From positions 2,337,809-2,401,808 of the forward strand of contig NZ_BSUL01000001.1 in the NCBI RefSeq assembly GCF_030161575.1: DNA of 64,000 nucleotides. The letters run 5' to 3'. Positions 42,806-51,383 of this stretch are shown here, piece by piece. Each line of letters begins with the position of its first letter. The stretch's first letter is position 1. Position numbers and translations under genes: made by a program. The DNA is from Arenivirga flava. GTDB lineage: Bacteria; Actinomycetota; Actinomycetes; Actinomycetales; Microbacteriaceae. Under the pieces are notes generated by a model. It saw nothing but the letters and a program-made list of their open reading frames with translations, searched no databases and was not told where the DNA came from.

Positions 42806-43737
42806 CGGGCACCGCCGTGCGCCGACGAGGCCGCGGGTGCCGCCGGACCAGCCGCATCCGCGGGCGCGGCGGCGAGCTCCGGCCAGAGGCGACGCTGGTA
42901 GTGCCGGCCGGGCTTGACCAGGAGCGCGATCGGGATCAGCACGAGCACCGCGGCGACGAGCAGCAGGAACACGGCGCCGCCGACGGCCGCTGCGATCCAG
43001 CCCGGCAGCGGCAGCTCGGTCAGCACGTGGAGCGGACCGGCGAAGGCGCCGAAGAACCCGGCCGTCAGCGGCAGGGTGAGGGTGTCGCGCAGGACGCTGG
43101 CGCGCAGCGCGTCGTTCCAGGCGAGCTGCTGGGTGCTGCCGGCGGGCACGCTCCGCCGGAGGACGCGACGGGCGTTCAGCTCCCACGCCACGGCGATCGC
43201 GACCACGATCGCGGCGTATCCGGCCCACCAGGCGGCTACGGCGCCCGATCCGCTCGCCCCGGCGGTGATCGCGGACCCGATGCAGGCCAGCACGGCGAGA
43301 CCGCAGAGCGCGCGCGCGCCGACGAGCTCGAAGGCGGGGACGTAGTCCTGGATGCGCGCCGCGCCCACGCGGGCCATGCGCGGCGTGCCCTCGGGTACCC
43401 ACGGACGACCGGCGCCGGCGGAGACGGCGATGCAGAGGGCGACGCTGCCGTAGACGACGAGAACGGTGACGATCCCGGTCGTCGCCCCCGGCTCGACCCC
43501 GGCGAGCCCGAGGCCCATGAGCACCACAGCCGCCAGAACGAGGCCGCCGGCGAAGGACAGGGAGCGCGCCTGCACGCGCCGCAGGACCGTGCGATCCACC
43601 TCGGCGGTGACGGCCAGGTTCACGGAGCGGGAGAAGCTGCGCACCGGGCTCGAGCGGCTCGACCGCGGCACGGCGATGGCGGCGATGAGCACGCTGCCCG
43701 CCGCGAGGATCAGGGCGATGACCTGCATGGTCGACAT
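42802..43737 (-). CDS. Multi-pass membrane protein coupled to a GntR regulator
   Basis: A 311-residue protein with about seven hydrophobic helices. The segment RPWVPEGTPRMARVGAARIQ and the later LPLPGWIAAAVGGAVFLLL suggest a DUF1648/SdpI-like membrane protein, but the family is not certain to me. The C-terminus is Ala/Pro-rich and disordered. ATG at 43737 has GGAGG upstream. It is the first gene of a two-gene operon with the YtrA-type GntR regulator, so it is probably induced by a cell-envelope stress or ligand sensed by that regulator. Confidence 0.75.
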   Translation of the reverse strand: MSTMQVIALILAAGSVLIAAIAVPRSSRSSPVRSFSRSVNLAVTAEVDRTVLRRVQARSLSFAGGLVLAAVVLMGLGLAGVEPGATTGIVTVLVVYGSVALCIAVSAGAGRPWVPEGTPRMARVGAARIQDYVPAFELVGARALCGLAVLACIGSAITAGASGSGAVAAWWAGYAAIVVAIAVAWELNARRVLRRSVPAGSTQQLAWNDALRASVLRDTLTLPLTAGFFGAFAGPLHVLTELPLPGWIAAAVGGAVFLLLVAAVLVLIPIALLVKPGRHYQRRLWPELAAAPADAAGPAAPAASSAHGGAR

Positions 43738-43749
43738 GTCGGACCTCCA

Positions 43750-43786
43750 GTTTGTATCGGTTCTGTACCATCGTACTGATACAAAC
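43750..43786. promoter_or_regulatory. Candidate GntR operator
   Basis: A 9-bp perfect dyad GTTTGTATC (43750-43758) and GATACAAAC (43778-43786) with inner GTAC repeats lies just upstream of the membrane-gntR operon. On the minus strand TACGAT inside the dyad could be the -10 box. The placement across the promoter fits autoregulation by the YtrA-type GntR. Confidence 0.6.
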
Positions 43787-43804
43787 ATGCAGCGCAACCC
43801 CCGG

Positions 43805-44476
43805 TCACCCCCGCGGGAACTGGAGCGGTGGAGGGGTCCACGGCTGCACGAGCGGGGCGACGGCCGGGGAGAGCGCGCCGCGCAGCTGGCCGGTGAGGCC
43901 CTCGAGGAAGAGGCCGTCCTGCAGCGCGCTCGCCGGCGCATCCGCCGCGCGCATCGCGGGCCAGAGCCCGGCGAGCAGCACGACGGTCATGGTCGCGAAA
44001 CCGCTCGCCGGTGTGCCGTGCATGGCCGGAAAGCTGCGGCGCACGAGCGCGGCCAGCCGCGCACCGCGCTCGGCGACCCGCGCGTCGACCTCGGGTTCGA
44101 GACCGGCGGGCACGTTGCGGCGCAGCACCGCGTCGAGGTGTGCGAGCAGCTCGCACAGCAGCGGGCGCCGGTCGAGCGAGGCGGCCAGCAGCCCGGCGAA
44201 GCCGCTGTCGCCCGACAGGCCCGGCCCGGGCATCCGGCCCTCGAGCTCGTCGAGCCAGTCGCTCCACTCGGCGAAGAGCAGCTCGAGGAACACCATCTCG
44301 CGCGTGGGGAAGTAGCGCAGCACCGCCGACTTGGCGACGCCCGCCCGCTCGGCGATCTCGCGCAGGCTGGCCTGGCCGAGCGGATGCACGCCGAGCGTCG
44401 AGCGCGCCGCCGCGAGGATCTGCGCTCGTCGGGCCGCGATCTGCTCCGGGCGCCGCGCCCGCTGGAAGTCGGTCAC
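43805..44476 (-). CDS. TetR-family transcriptional regulator
   Basis: A 223-residue TetR protein. The N-terminal helix-turn-helix covers about residues 15-60 (QILAAARSTLG, SLREIAERAGVAKSAVLRYFPTRE), followed by an all-helical ligand domain. GTG at 44476 has TAGCGT ending 7 nt before it, so the transcript is nearly leaderless. A large palindrome lies just upstream. It follows the oxidase gene in the same direction, so it could also be transcribed by read-through. The ligand is unknown. Confidence 0.9.
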   Translation of the reverse strand: MTDFQRARRPEQIAARRAQILAAARSTLGVHPLGQASLREIAERAGVAKSAVLRYFPTREMVFLELLFAEWSDWLDELEGRMPGPGLSGDSGFAGLLAASLDRRPLLCELLAHLDAVLRRNVPAGLEPEVDARVAERGARLAALVRRSFPAMHGTPASGFATMTVVLLAGLWPAMRAADAPASALQDGLFLEGLTGQLRGALSPAVAPLVQPWTPPPLQFPRG

Positions 44477-44490
44477 ACCCCCAACGCTAT

Positions 44491-44528
44491 CGGACCGGCG
44501 TTCCGATATTTAGCGGAACGCCGGTCCG
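44491..44528. promoter_or_regulatory. 15-bp palindrome upstream of the TetR gene
   Basis: Perfect inverted repeat with arms 44491-44505 (CGGACCGGCGTTCCG) and 44514-44528 and an 8-nt AT-rich centre ATATTTAG. It fills the gap between the oxidase stop and the TetR start and covers the -35 region of the TAGCGT promoter. It is probably the TetR operator; it could also act as a terminator for the oxidase gene. Confidence 0.65.
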
Positions 44529-44531
44529 CTA

Positions 44532-45806
44532 TCAGCGCTCGAGGATGCGGTCGATCAGCGGGCCGCCGAACTTGGCCCGCGGGTCGCGGGCGGCGACCAG
44601 GTCGCGGAAGTCCCGCATCCGCTCGTATCGAGGCGCCGTGCGCAGCGTCTCGTCGTAGACCTTGCCCCAGTGCGGGCGCATCTCGAAGGGTTCGAGCGCC
44701 GCGTGGATGGCCGGCAGCAGCGCGTGCACGGCGGAGGGCAGGTTCTTCCAGGTGAAGTGGATGCCGAGGGTGTCGCGACCGTAGGCGCCGCTGAGCCAGA
44801 GCTCGTCGGCGGCCACGGTGCGCAGCTCGGTGATGAGCAGCGCGGGGGCGATCGACTCGCCGAGCGCCCGCACCGCGGTGAGCGCCTCGCGGGCGGCGGC
44901 GCGCGGCACGAAGAACTCGCTCTGGATCTCGTCGCCGGCGCTCGGCGTCGCGTCGAGGCGGAAGTGCGGCAGCTGGTGGGACCATGGGCCGGGCCGCCCG
45001 CCCTGCAGGGTCGAGTTGCCGTTCTCGCTGGTGTCGACCGCGTCGCCGTCGCCCGCCTGCTCCCCGTCGGCGGCGTGCGCGCCGAAGCGCTCGGCGGGGA
45101 TGGGGCCGGTGCCCTCCTCCATGCGGGTCTTCACCCAGAGGGACTGGGCGGAGTCGCCGAGCCAGTCGGTGAAGACGCTGACGCTGTAGCCGGCGCCGCT
45201 GACGGCGTCGAAGTCGTCGAGCAGCGCGTCCCACGGCAGGTCGGTGAAGACCTCCTGGCGCACCTGGTAGCTCGGCTGCGTGTCGAGGGTGATCCGGGTG
45301 ACCGGGCCCAGCGCGCCGAGCGCGACCACGGAGCCGTCGAAGCCGGGCTCGCCGCGCCGCACCGTCCAGAGCGAGCCGTCCGGTGCGATCCGCTCGACGG
45401 CGCGCACCGCGGTCGACAGCGAACCGTTCGCGTTGCCCGAGCCGTGCGTGCCGGTCGCGGTCGCCCCGCCGATCGAGATGTGCGGCAGCGAGCCGAGGTT
45501 GTGCAGCGCCCGTCCGCGCTCCTCGAGCCAGGCGGCGAGCACGCCGTAGCGCGTGCCGGCGCCGACCGTGACGGCATCGCCGTCGAGCACGGGGTCGGCC
45601 GGCACGTCGAGCAGGCTGAGCAGCGCGCCGTCGGTGTCGGCCAGGCCGTTGAAGGAGTGCCGCGTGCCCAGCGAGCGGATGCGGGGCGAGGCCGCCACGA
45701 GCTCCTGCGCCTCGGCGATCGTGGTCGGGGCGTGCAGGCTCGCCGCCGCGAAGGCGTGCGTGCCGGCCCAGGTGCGGCCGGGGGTCGTGACGTCGTCGTC
45801 GCTCAT
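44532..45806 (-). CDS. FAD-binding alditol/xylitol oxidase
   Basis: A 424-residue flavoprotein of the VAO/PCMH fold, similar to actinobacterial alditol oxidases that oxidise polyols such as xylitol and sorbitol with oxygen, releasing peroxide. The FAD domain has SLGTRHSFNG, where His50 matches the covalently flavinylated histidine, and NLGSLPHISIGGATATGTHG. The substrate-cap domain follows, ending LHPHWGK-like (MRPHWGKVYDE). A Gly/Asp-rich stretch of about 25 residues near residue 245 is longer than I would expect. Its ATG lies 5 nt after the GH2 stop, so the two form an operon. Confidence 0.88.
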   Translation of the reverse strand: MSDDDVTTPGRTWAGTHAFAAASLHAPTTIAEAQELVAASPRIRSLGTRHSFNGLADTDGALLSLLDVPADPVLDGDAVTVGAGTRYGVLAAWLEERGRALHNLGSLPHISIGGATATGTHGSGNANGSLSTAVRAVERIAPDGSLWTVRRGEPGFDGSVVALGALGPVTRITLDTQPSYQVRQEVFTDLPWDALLDDFDAVSGAGYSVSVFTDWLGDSAQSLWVKTRMEEGTGPIPAERFGAHAADGEQAGDGDAVDTSENGNSTLQGGRPGPWSHQLPHFRLDATPSAGDEIQSEFFVPRAAAREALTAVRALGESIAPALLITELRTVAADELWLSGAYGRDTLGIHFTWKNLPSAVHALLPAIHAALEPFEMRPHWGKVYDETLRTAPRYERMRDFRDLVAARDPRAKFGGPLIDRILER

Positions 45807-45811
45807 GACGA

Positions 45812-48228
45812 TCAGCCTGCCACGGTCAGCGCGACGGTGCGCTCCTCGCCTCCGCTCGCGACGGTGACGGTGATGGCGCCCTCGGCGAGCGGACGGACGA
45901 CCGCGATCGCGCGCCCGTCGAACGTCGTCGTGCGGTCGGCCAGGTACGACTCGGTGGTGTCGGGACGCGCGCTGCCCAGGCCGAGCAGCTCGCCGGCGCC
46001 CTCGACCCGCACGACGACCCCGCGGTCGCGGTCGGGCACGAGGAGGCCGTCGGCGTCGGCGAGCTCGATCTCGACGTGCGCCAGGTCGCCGACGCCCAGG
46101 CGGAGCTCGGGGCGGTCGACGCGCACGGTGAGGCCCGCCTCGCCCGCGGTGCGCAGCGCGTGACGGCCGGTCTCGACACCGCCCGTCCGGGCGATCGCGA
46201 TCAGCTCGCCGCGGCTGAAGGTCGTCTCGAAGACCGCGCGGTAGCGGTGCTCGCGGCCGAGCGGGGCGGTGCCGAGGGAGACGCCGTCCTGCAGCAGCTC
46301 CACCTCGTCCGCGTCGCCGTAGACCTCGATCGCGACGGGGGTGCCGTCGGCGACGTCCCACGACCAGGTGCTCACCGCATCCGTCCACGACCAGGGGCCG
46401 CCAGCCTGCAGCAGGCCGTCCAGGCGCGGGCGGCGCACGGCCAGGTAGGGTCGCTGCGCAGGCCGAAGACGATCTCGCGGTAGTAGGAGGCGGGGCGGCG
46501 GTGGCCGGTGATGTCGAGGTCGCCGCACCAGGCCAGCTGGTACGGGTACGGGCCGCTCGTGCCCGAGAAGGCGCCGCCGGTCTCGGTGTAGTCGATGCGG
46601 CCGATGCCGGCCTCGCCGAGGTAGTCCCAGCCCGTCCAGGTGAAGTCGCCGATGACGTGTGGCAGTTCGGCGACCAGCGGCCAGGAGAGGTCGATGCGGC
46701 TCGGGAAGGTCTCGCTGCCGACCGCGATGCGGTTCGGGAAGCGCTCCGCATCGCTCGCGTAGCGCGTCTCGCCGTAGTTGAAGCCGGCCACGTCGAGCGC
46801 GGCGAAGCTCTCCTCCGTGCGGTCGGTGACGAGGTCGCTCGCGACGAGCTCGCTCATCCGTGCGCCCATCGACGCCATCTGCGCGTTGATGTCGACGGGG
46901 CCCGCATCCGCATCCGCTCCGCCCATGGGCGGCAGCTCGCGGATGATCGAGACCAGGCCGTTGATGCCGTTGGTGGTGAAACGGCTCGGGTCGAGACGGT
47001 GCAGCTCGTCGGCGAGCAGGCGGCCGACGCGCGAGCCGTGCGGGCGCCCGGTCTCGGGGATCTCGTTGCCGATCGAGTAGAGCACCACGCTGGGGTGGTT
47101 GCGGTCCTTCGCGACCATCGCCGCGAGGTCGCGAAGGGCCCACTCGGCGAAGGTCAGCGAGCCGTCGAACGGGCTCTTCGCCTCGTTCCACATGTCGAAG
47201 GCCTCGTCCATGACGAGCACGCCGTGGCGGTCGCAGGCGTCGAGCAGCGCGGGGCTGATCGGGTTGTGCGCGCTGCGGATGGCGTTGAAGCCCGCCTGCT
47301 TGAGCAGCCGCACGCGGCGCTCCTCCGCGGCCGCGATCGAGCGCGCGCCGATGACGCCGTTGTCGTGGTGGATGCACGTGCCGCGCAGCTTGACCACCTC
47401 GCCGTTGATGCGCAGGCCGTGCTGGGCGTCGAGTTGGATGCGGCGGATGCCGAAGGTCGCGGACTCGGCGTCGACGCCGTCCGGTCCGGTCACCGTGACG
47501 ACGGCCTCGTGCAGCACGGGGGAGTCGGGGCCCCAGAGCGCCGGCTGCGCCACCCAGATGCGCTGCCGCGCGGTGCCGGTCTCGCCGGCGAGCAGGGTGA
47601 TGGGGCTGCGACCGGCGCCGACGACCTCACCACCGGGTGCGCGCAGCTCGGTCTCGACCAGCACGGTGCGGGTGCGCACGGAAGCGTTGACGACGCGGCT
47701 CTCGACCTGCACGATCGCGCCGGCGTCATCGAGGTCGGGCGTGGTGACGGTGACCCCGTCGACGGCGAGGTGCACGCGCGGCCCGGTGAGCAGGTGCACG
47801 TCGCGGTGGATGCCGAGGCCCGTGTACCAGCGGGAGTCCTTGTGGGCGCGGGCCTCGACGCGCAGCACGGCCGTGCCGTCCTCGAGCAGGTAGGGGTCGA
47901 GCGGCACGCTGAAGCGGGAGTAGCCGCTCGTCCACTGACCGGCGAAGGCGTCGTTCACGAAGACGACCGCGTCGCGGTAGACGCCGTCGAGTACGAGGGT
48001 GCTCACCTGCGAGGGGTCGACCCGCACCGTGCGCGCGTACTCGACCGCGCCGCCGGGGAAGTAGCCGCCGTGCTCGGCTGAGGGCGCCTCGGGCGAGCGG
48101 GGCAGCTCGAGCATCGCGTCGTGCGGCAGCGTGACGGGCTTCGCCGGTGCGACATCGCCGCCGACCCCGTCGAAGAGGCCGCGCTTGGGGGAGACGGTCC
48201 AGCCGTCGAGGAGGGGAGCGGATCGCAT
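45812..48228 (-). CDS. Glycoside hydrolase family 2 (beta-galactosidase/glucuronidase type), frame broken once
   Basis: A GH2 enzyme with sugar-binding, immunoglobulin-like and TIM-barrel domains. The acid/base is Glu389 in YSIGNEIPE and the nucleophile Glu506 in GSETFPS. HRDVHLL and HNPISPALLDACDRHGVLVMDE are family blocks. The reading frame breaks at the run at 46448-46450; adding one base continues [15 protein letters not shown] into the C-terminal Ig-like domains, giving 805 residues. A consensus error is likely. No signal peptide, so cytoplasmic. ATG 48228 starts after GAAGG. Specificity cannot be told from sequence. Confidence 0.85.
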
Positions 48229-48253
48229 CGGTCGCCTTCGATCGTGAGCGGAG

Positions 48254-48281
48254 CGAACCCCCAACGCCCGTAGGGGGTTCG
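48254..48281 (-). terminator. Hairpin between the TetR pair and the GH2 gene
   Basis: A perfect 9-bp stem CGAACCCCC/GGGGGTTCG with a 10-nt loop lies 26 nt before the GH2 start and 38 nt after the TetR stop. It could end the tetR transcript or sit in the GH2 leader. Confidence 0.5.
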
Positions 48282-48318
48282 TGGACGCGACGGTATCACG
48301 GACCTCGTCGGGCGGTGC

Positions 48319-48924
48319 TCAGACCTCGACGCGGGTGATGCGGCGGAAATGGCCCCGCAGCACCGCCACCACCTCGATGGCCCCGGGGTCGAGCAGCCAC
48401 TGGGTCTGCGCGCCGTCCCAGATCGCCAGCGTCGACAGCGCGGCCTCCTGCGGCGTCACATCCTCGGCGAGCAGGCCGGCCTCGGCCATCGCGTCGAAGC
48501 CGCGCAGGAAGTCCCGGCGCGTGGTCGCGTGCCGGTCGCGGAAGAAGTCGGCGCTCGGGTGGTCCACCGTCGTCGACTCGGCGAGCAGCACCGTGTAGAG
48601 GCCGATCACGCCGGGGTTGGCGGCGTTGCGCTCGGCCAGCCGGATGAGCGCCGCGGGGAACTCCGCGGGCTCGATCTCCTCGTCCCAGTGCAGCGCCTGC
48701 GCATCGCGGCTCACCTTGTCGGCGAGCACCGCCTCGAGCAGCACGTGCTTCGAGCCGAAGTGGTGCAGCAGCGACGACGCGTCGATGCCCACGCGGCCCG
48801 CGATGTCCTTGAGCGATCCGGCCCGGTAGCCGGACTCGCCGAAGACCTCCGCGGCGGCGTCGACGATCTCGCGCCGTCGGGCTGCGGTCCCGCGGTACGG
48901 CCCGCGCTTGCCCGTCGTCGTCAT
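48319..48924 (-). CDS. TetR-family regulator (second of a tandem pair)
   Basis: A 201-residue TetR protein with a helix-turn-helix at about residues 15-60 (IVDAAAEVFGESGYRAGSLK, DIAGRVGIDASSLLHHFGSK) and a C-terminal ligand domain with LAIWDGAQTQWLLDP. It is clearly related to the TetR encoded just upstream: LLHHF-x-SK-x-x-LL, DHP-x-x-x-FF/YFR and D-G-x-Q-x-QWLLD recur in both. ATG at 48924 overlaps the first TetR's stop. The downstream GH2-oxidase operon is a plausible target. Confidence 0.9.
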   Translation of the reverse strand: MTTTGKRGPYRGTAARRREIVDAAAEVFGESGYRAGSLKDIAGRVGIDASSLLHHFGSKHVLLEAVLADKVSRDAQALHWDEEIEPAEFPAALIRLAERNAANPGVIGLYTVLLAESTTVDHPSADFFRDRHATTRRDFLRGFDAMAEAGLLAEDVTPQEAALSTLAIWDGAQTQWLLDPGAIEVVAVLRGHFRRITRVEV

Positions 48925-49574
48925 GCGAGGTCGATCGTGGTCACGCCGCCGAGGAACGTGCGCAGCTCTTCGGCCATGTCCAGGGCGTCCCGGTCGAGCA
49001 GCCACTGCACCTGCAGCCCGTCCATCATCGCCACCGTCGCGCGCGCCGCGCTCTCGGGGGTCAGGCCGGGGCGCAGGTCCCCGTCGTCGGCGACCTTGCG
49101 GAAGGAGGCGGAGATCGACCGATGGGTCCACTCGTAGCGGTTGCGGAAGTACTCGTGCGCGGGGTGGTCGGGCGACGTCGCCTCGGCGGAGAGGGTGCAG
49201 AAGAGCTCCACCACCCCCGGCTGGGTCGCGTTGTGGGCGGCGAGCGCCACCAGCCCCCGGATCGAGTCGGCTCCCACCATGGTGTCGAGCGGCACGTAGT
49301 CGTAGGAGTGCTGATCGCGGTGCTCGAGCACGGCGATCAGCAGCTTCCCCTTGCTGCGGAAGTGGTGCAGCAGGCCCGCCTCGCTCATGCCGACGCGATC
49401 GGCCACGGTGCGCAGGGCGCTGCCCCGGTAGCCGCTCTCGGCGAACACCTCGAGGGCCGCGTCGAGGATCGCCTGACGCGTCTCCTCGCTCTTCGCATAG
49501 CTGCCCCGTGGCCCGCGGCGACCCGTGCTCTTCGCCGGCGCCGGTTCCCGCAGCGCCGTCATCCCATCCGTCAT
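48921..49574 (-). CDS. TetR-family regulator (first of a tandem pair)
   Basis: A 217-residue TetR protein. The helix-turn-helix lies at about residues 28-75 (AILDAALEVFAESGYRGSAL, RTVADRVGMSEAGLLHHFRS). The ligand domain has MMDGLQVQWLLDRDALD. ATG at 49574 has AGGAGGGG 4-5 nt upstream; a longer frame is not supported. TAACCT on the minus strand (49606-49601) is the likely -10 box. It is divergent from the ABC importer and glycosidase operon and is the best candidate for its repressor. Confidence 0.9.
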   Translation of the reverse strand: MTDGMTALREPAPAKSTGRRGPRGSYAKSEETRQAILDAALEVFAESGYRGSALRTVADRVGMSEAGLLHHFRSKGKLLIAVLEHRDQHSYDYVPLDTMVGADSIRGLVALAAHNATQPGVVELFCTLSAEATSPDHPAHEYFRNRYEWTHRSISASFRKVADDGDLRPGLTPESAARATVAMMDGLQVQWLLDRDALDMAEELRTFLGGVTTIDLA

Positions 49575-49694
49575 CGGACCCCTCCTGAATCGCCAGCGCA
49601 AGGTTAACCCCCGATGAGGGGAGCTTTCGCCGACACGCGTCGAACGGCCCGCTGCGCTGCGGATCACGAGTGCATCACGGCCGAGAATAAAAAT

Positions 49695-49724
49695 CTAGTG
49701 ACCACTCGGTATTCGTGCTAGCGT
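49695..49724 (+). promoter_or_regulatory. Promoter and possible TetR operator of the ABC/glycosidase operon
   Basis: TAGTGA at 49696-49701, 17 nt, then TAGCGT at 49719-49724 form a plausible -35/-10 pair, about 50 nt before the binding-protein start. ACC-ACTC-GGT at 49701-49710 is a short dyad inside the spacer, a typical TetR operator placement. An AATAAAAAT tract just upstream is unusually A/T-rich. Confidence 0.45.
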
Positions 49725-49773
49725 CCCCGATCACGAGCGATCCACTGGCGGATCGCCTCAACCGAAAGGGACG

Positions 49774-51300
49774 ATGATGTTCCGCTGGAAGGCCACAGCA
49801 GCCGCCGTCGCAGTCTCCGCCCTCGCCCTCACGGGCTGCGCAGGACCGGGCGGCGGGGGGACCGGAGGATCCGGTTCCACCACCCTCACCCTCGGCGCGA
49901 TCACCTCGCCCACCACCTTCGACCCGGCCGGTTCCGAGTGGGGCAACCGCGCCCCGTTCTACCAGGCCGTCTTCGACACCCTGCTCCTCGCCACCCCCGA
50001 GGGCACGATCGAGCCGTTCCTGGCCACCGACTGGTCGTACAACGACGACAACACGGTGCTCACCCTCACCATCCGCGACGATGTGACCTTCAGCGATGAC
50101 ACCGAGCTGAACGCCGACGTCGTGGCGCAGAACCTGCTCCGCTTCAAGGACGGCACCTCGCCCGACGCCGGCTACTTCGACGGCGTGCAGAGCGTCGAGG
50201 CGCCCGACGCGACGACCGTGGTCATCACGCTCGGCGCGCCGGACCCCGCGTTCCTGAACTACCTGACCCGCGACCCGGGCCTCGTCGCGAGCCCCGCGTC
50301 GTTCGACAGCCCGGACATCGCCACCGACCCGATCGGCTCCGGTCCCTACATCCTCGACACCGCGGCGACCGTCACGGGGACGAGCTACTCGTACACGAAG
50401 AACCCGGACTACTGGAACCCGGACGTGCAGCACTACGACAACCTCGTCATCAACGTGCTCGCCGATGCCACCGCATCGCTCAACGCCATCAAGGCCGGCG
50501 AGGCCAACGGCGTGAAGCTCGCGAACAACGACAACCTCGGCGAGGTCGAGGGCGCCGGCTGGACGGTCAACGCCAACGAGCTCGACTTCCAGGGACTGCT
50601 GCTGCTCGACCGCTCGGGCACCGTCGAGCCGGCCCTCGCGGACGTGCGGGTGCGGCAGGCGCTGAACTACGCCTTCGACCGCGAAGGACTCCTGCAGGCG
50701 CTGCAGGCCGGCAACGGCACGGTCACCACGCAGGTGTTCCCCGAGACGTCCGAGGCGTTCGACCCCGAGCTCGACGACTACTACACGTACGACCCCGAGA
50801 AGGCGAAGGAGCTGCTCGCCGAGGCCGGCTACGCCGACGGGCTCGTGCTGCAGCAGCCGTCGTCCGCGCTCCTCGGTGCGAACACCTACACGCTGATCGA
50901 GCAGCAGCTCAACGACGTGGGCATCCAGGTCGAGTACACCGACCCGGGCAACAACTTCATCGCCGACCTGCTCGCGCCGAAGTTCCCGACGTCCTTCATG
51001 GCGCTCGAGCAGAACCCCGACTGGCAGCTCATCCAGTTCATGATCGCGCCCGGTGCCGTCTTCAACCCCTACAAGGCCGAGGACCCGGTCATCGACCAGC
51101 TCATGACCGACATCCAGTTCGGCGACGAGGCCACGCAGGCCGAGAAGGCGAAGGAGCTCAACCGCTATCTCGTCGAGCAGGCCTGGTTCGCGCCCTTCTA
51201 CCGGGTGCAGGGCAGCTTCGCCACCGATGCGAACACCACCGTCGAGGTGCTGCCGACCAACGCGTTCCCCGCCATCTACGACTTCCAGCCCAAGGGCTGA
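49774..51300 (+). CDS. ABC transporter substrate-binding lipoprotein (SBP_bac_5 family)
   Basis: A 508-residue lipoprotein. The signal peptide has the lipobox ALTGCAG, with the cysteine near residue 22, followed by a Gly-rich linker. The mature protein is of the oligopeptide-binding DppA/OppA type, with LTLGAITSPTTFDPAGSEWG, YNDDNTVLTLTIRDDVTFSD, and PVRVRQALNYA-like (DVRVRQALNYAFDREGLL). Members bind peptides but also oligosaccharides, nickel chelates and other ligands. Linked glycosidases suggest a glycoside ligand here. First gene of the transport operon; a strong hairpin separates it from the permease genes. Confidence 0.93.
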   Translation: MMFRWKATAAAVAVSALALTGCAGPGGGGTGGSGSTTLTLGAITSPTTFDPAGSEWGNRAPFYQAVFDTLLLATPEGTIEPFLATDWSYNDDNTVLTLTIRDDVTFSDDTELNADVVAQNLLRFKDGTSPDAGYFDGVQSVEAPDATTVVITLGAPDPAFLNYLTRDPGLVASPASFDSPDIATDPIGSGPYILDTAATVTGTSYSYTKNPDYWNPDVQHYDNLVINVLADATASLNAIKAGEANGVKLANNDNLGEVEGAGWTVNANELDFQGLLLLDRSGTVEPALADVRVRQALNYAFDREGLLQALQAGNGTVTTQVFPETSEAFDPELDDYYTYDPEKAKELLAEAGYADGLVLQQPSSALLGANTYTLIEQQLNDVGIQVEYTDPGNNFIADLLAPKFPTSFMALEQNPDWQLIQFMIAPGAVFNPYKAEDPVIDQLMTDIQFGDEATQAEKAKELNRYLVEQAWFAPFYRVQGSFATDANTTVEVLPTNAFPAIYDFQPKG

Positions 51301-51309
51301 GTCGTCGAC

Positions 51310-51346
51310 GGGGCCGGACCGCCACCACGCCCGGCGGTCCGGCCCC
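51310..51346 (+). terminator. Intercistronic hairpin after the binding-protein gene
   Basis: A perfect 14-bp stem GGGGCCGGACCGCC (51310-51323) with its complement (51333-51346) and a 9-nt loop, 10 nt after the stop. Such structures stabilise the upstream mRNA and cut downstream transcription, giving more binding protein than permease. Confidence 0.65.
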
Positions 51347-51383
51347 GCCCACCCCGTGTCCCCGCGACTCAAGGACGAGTAAC

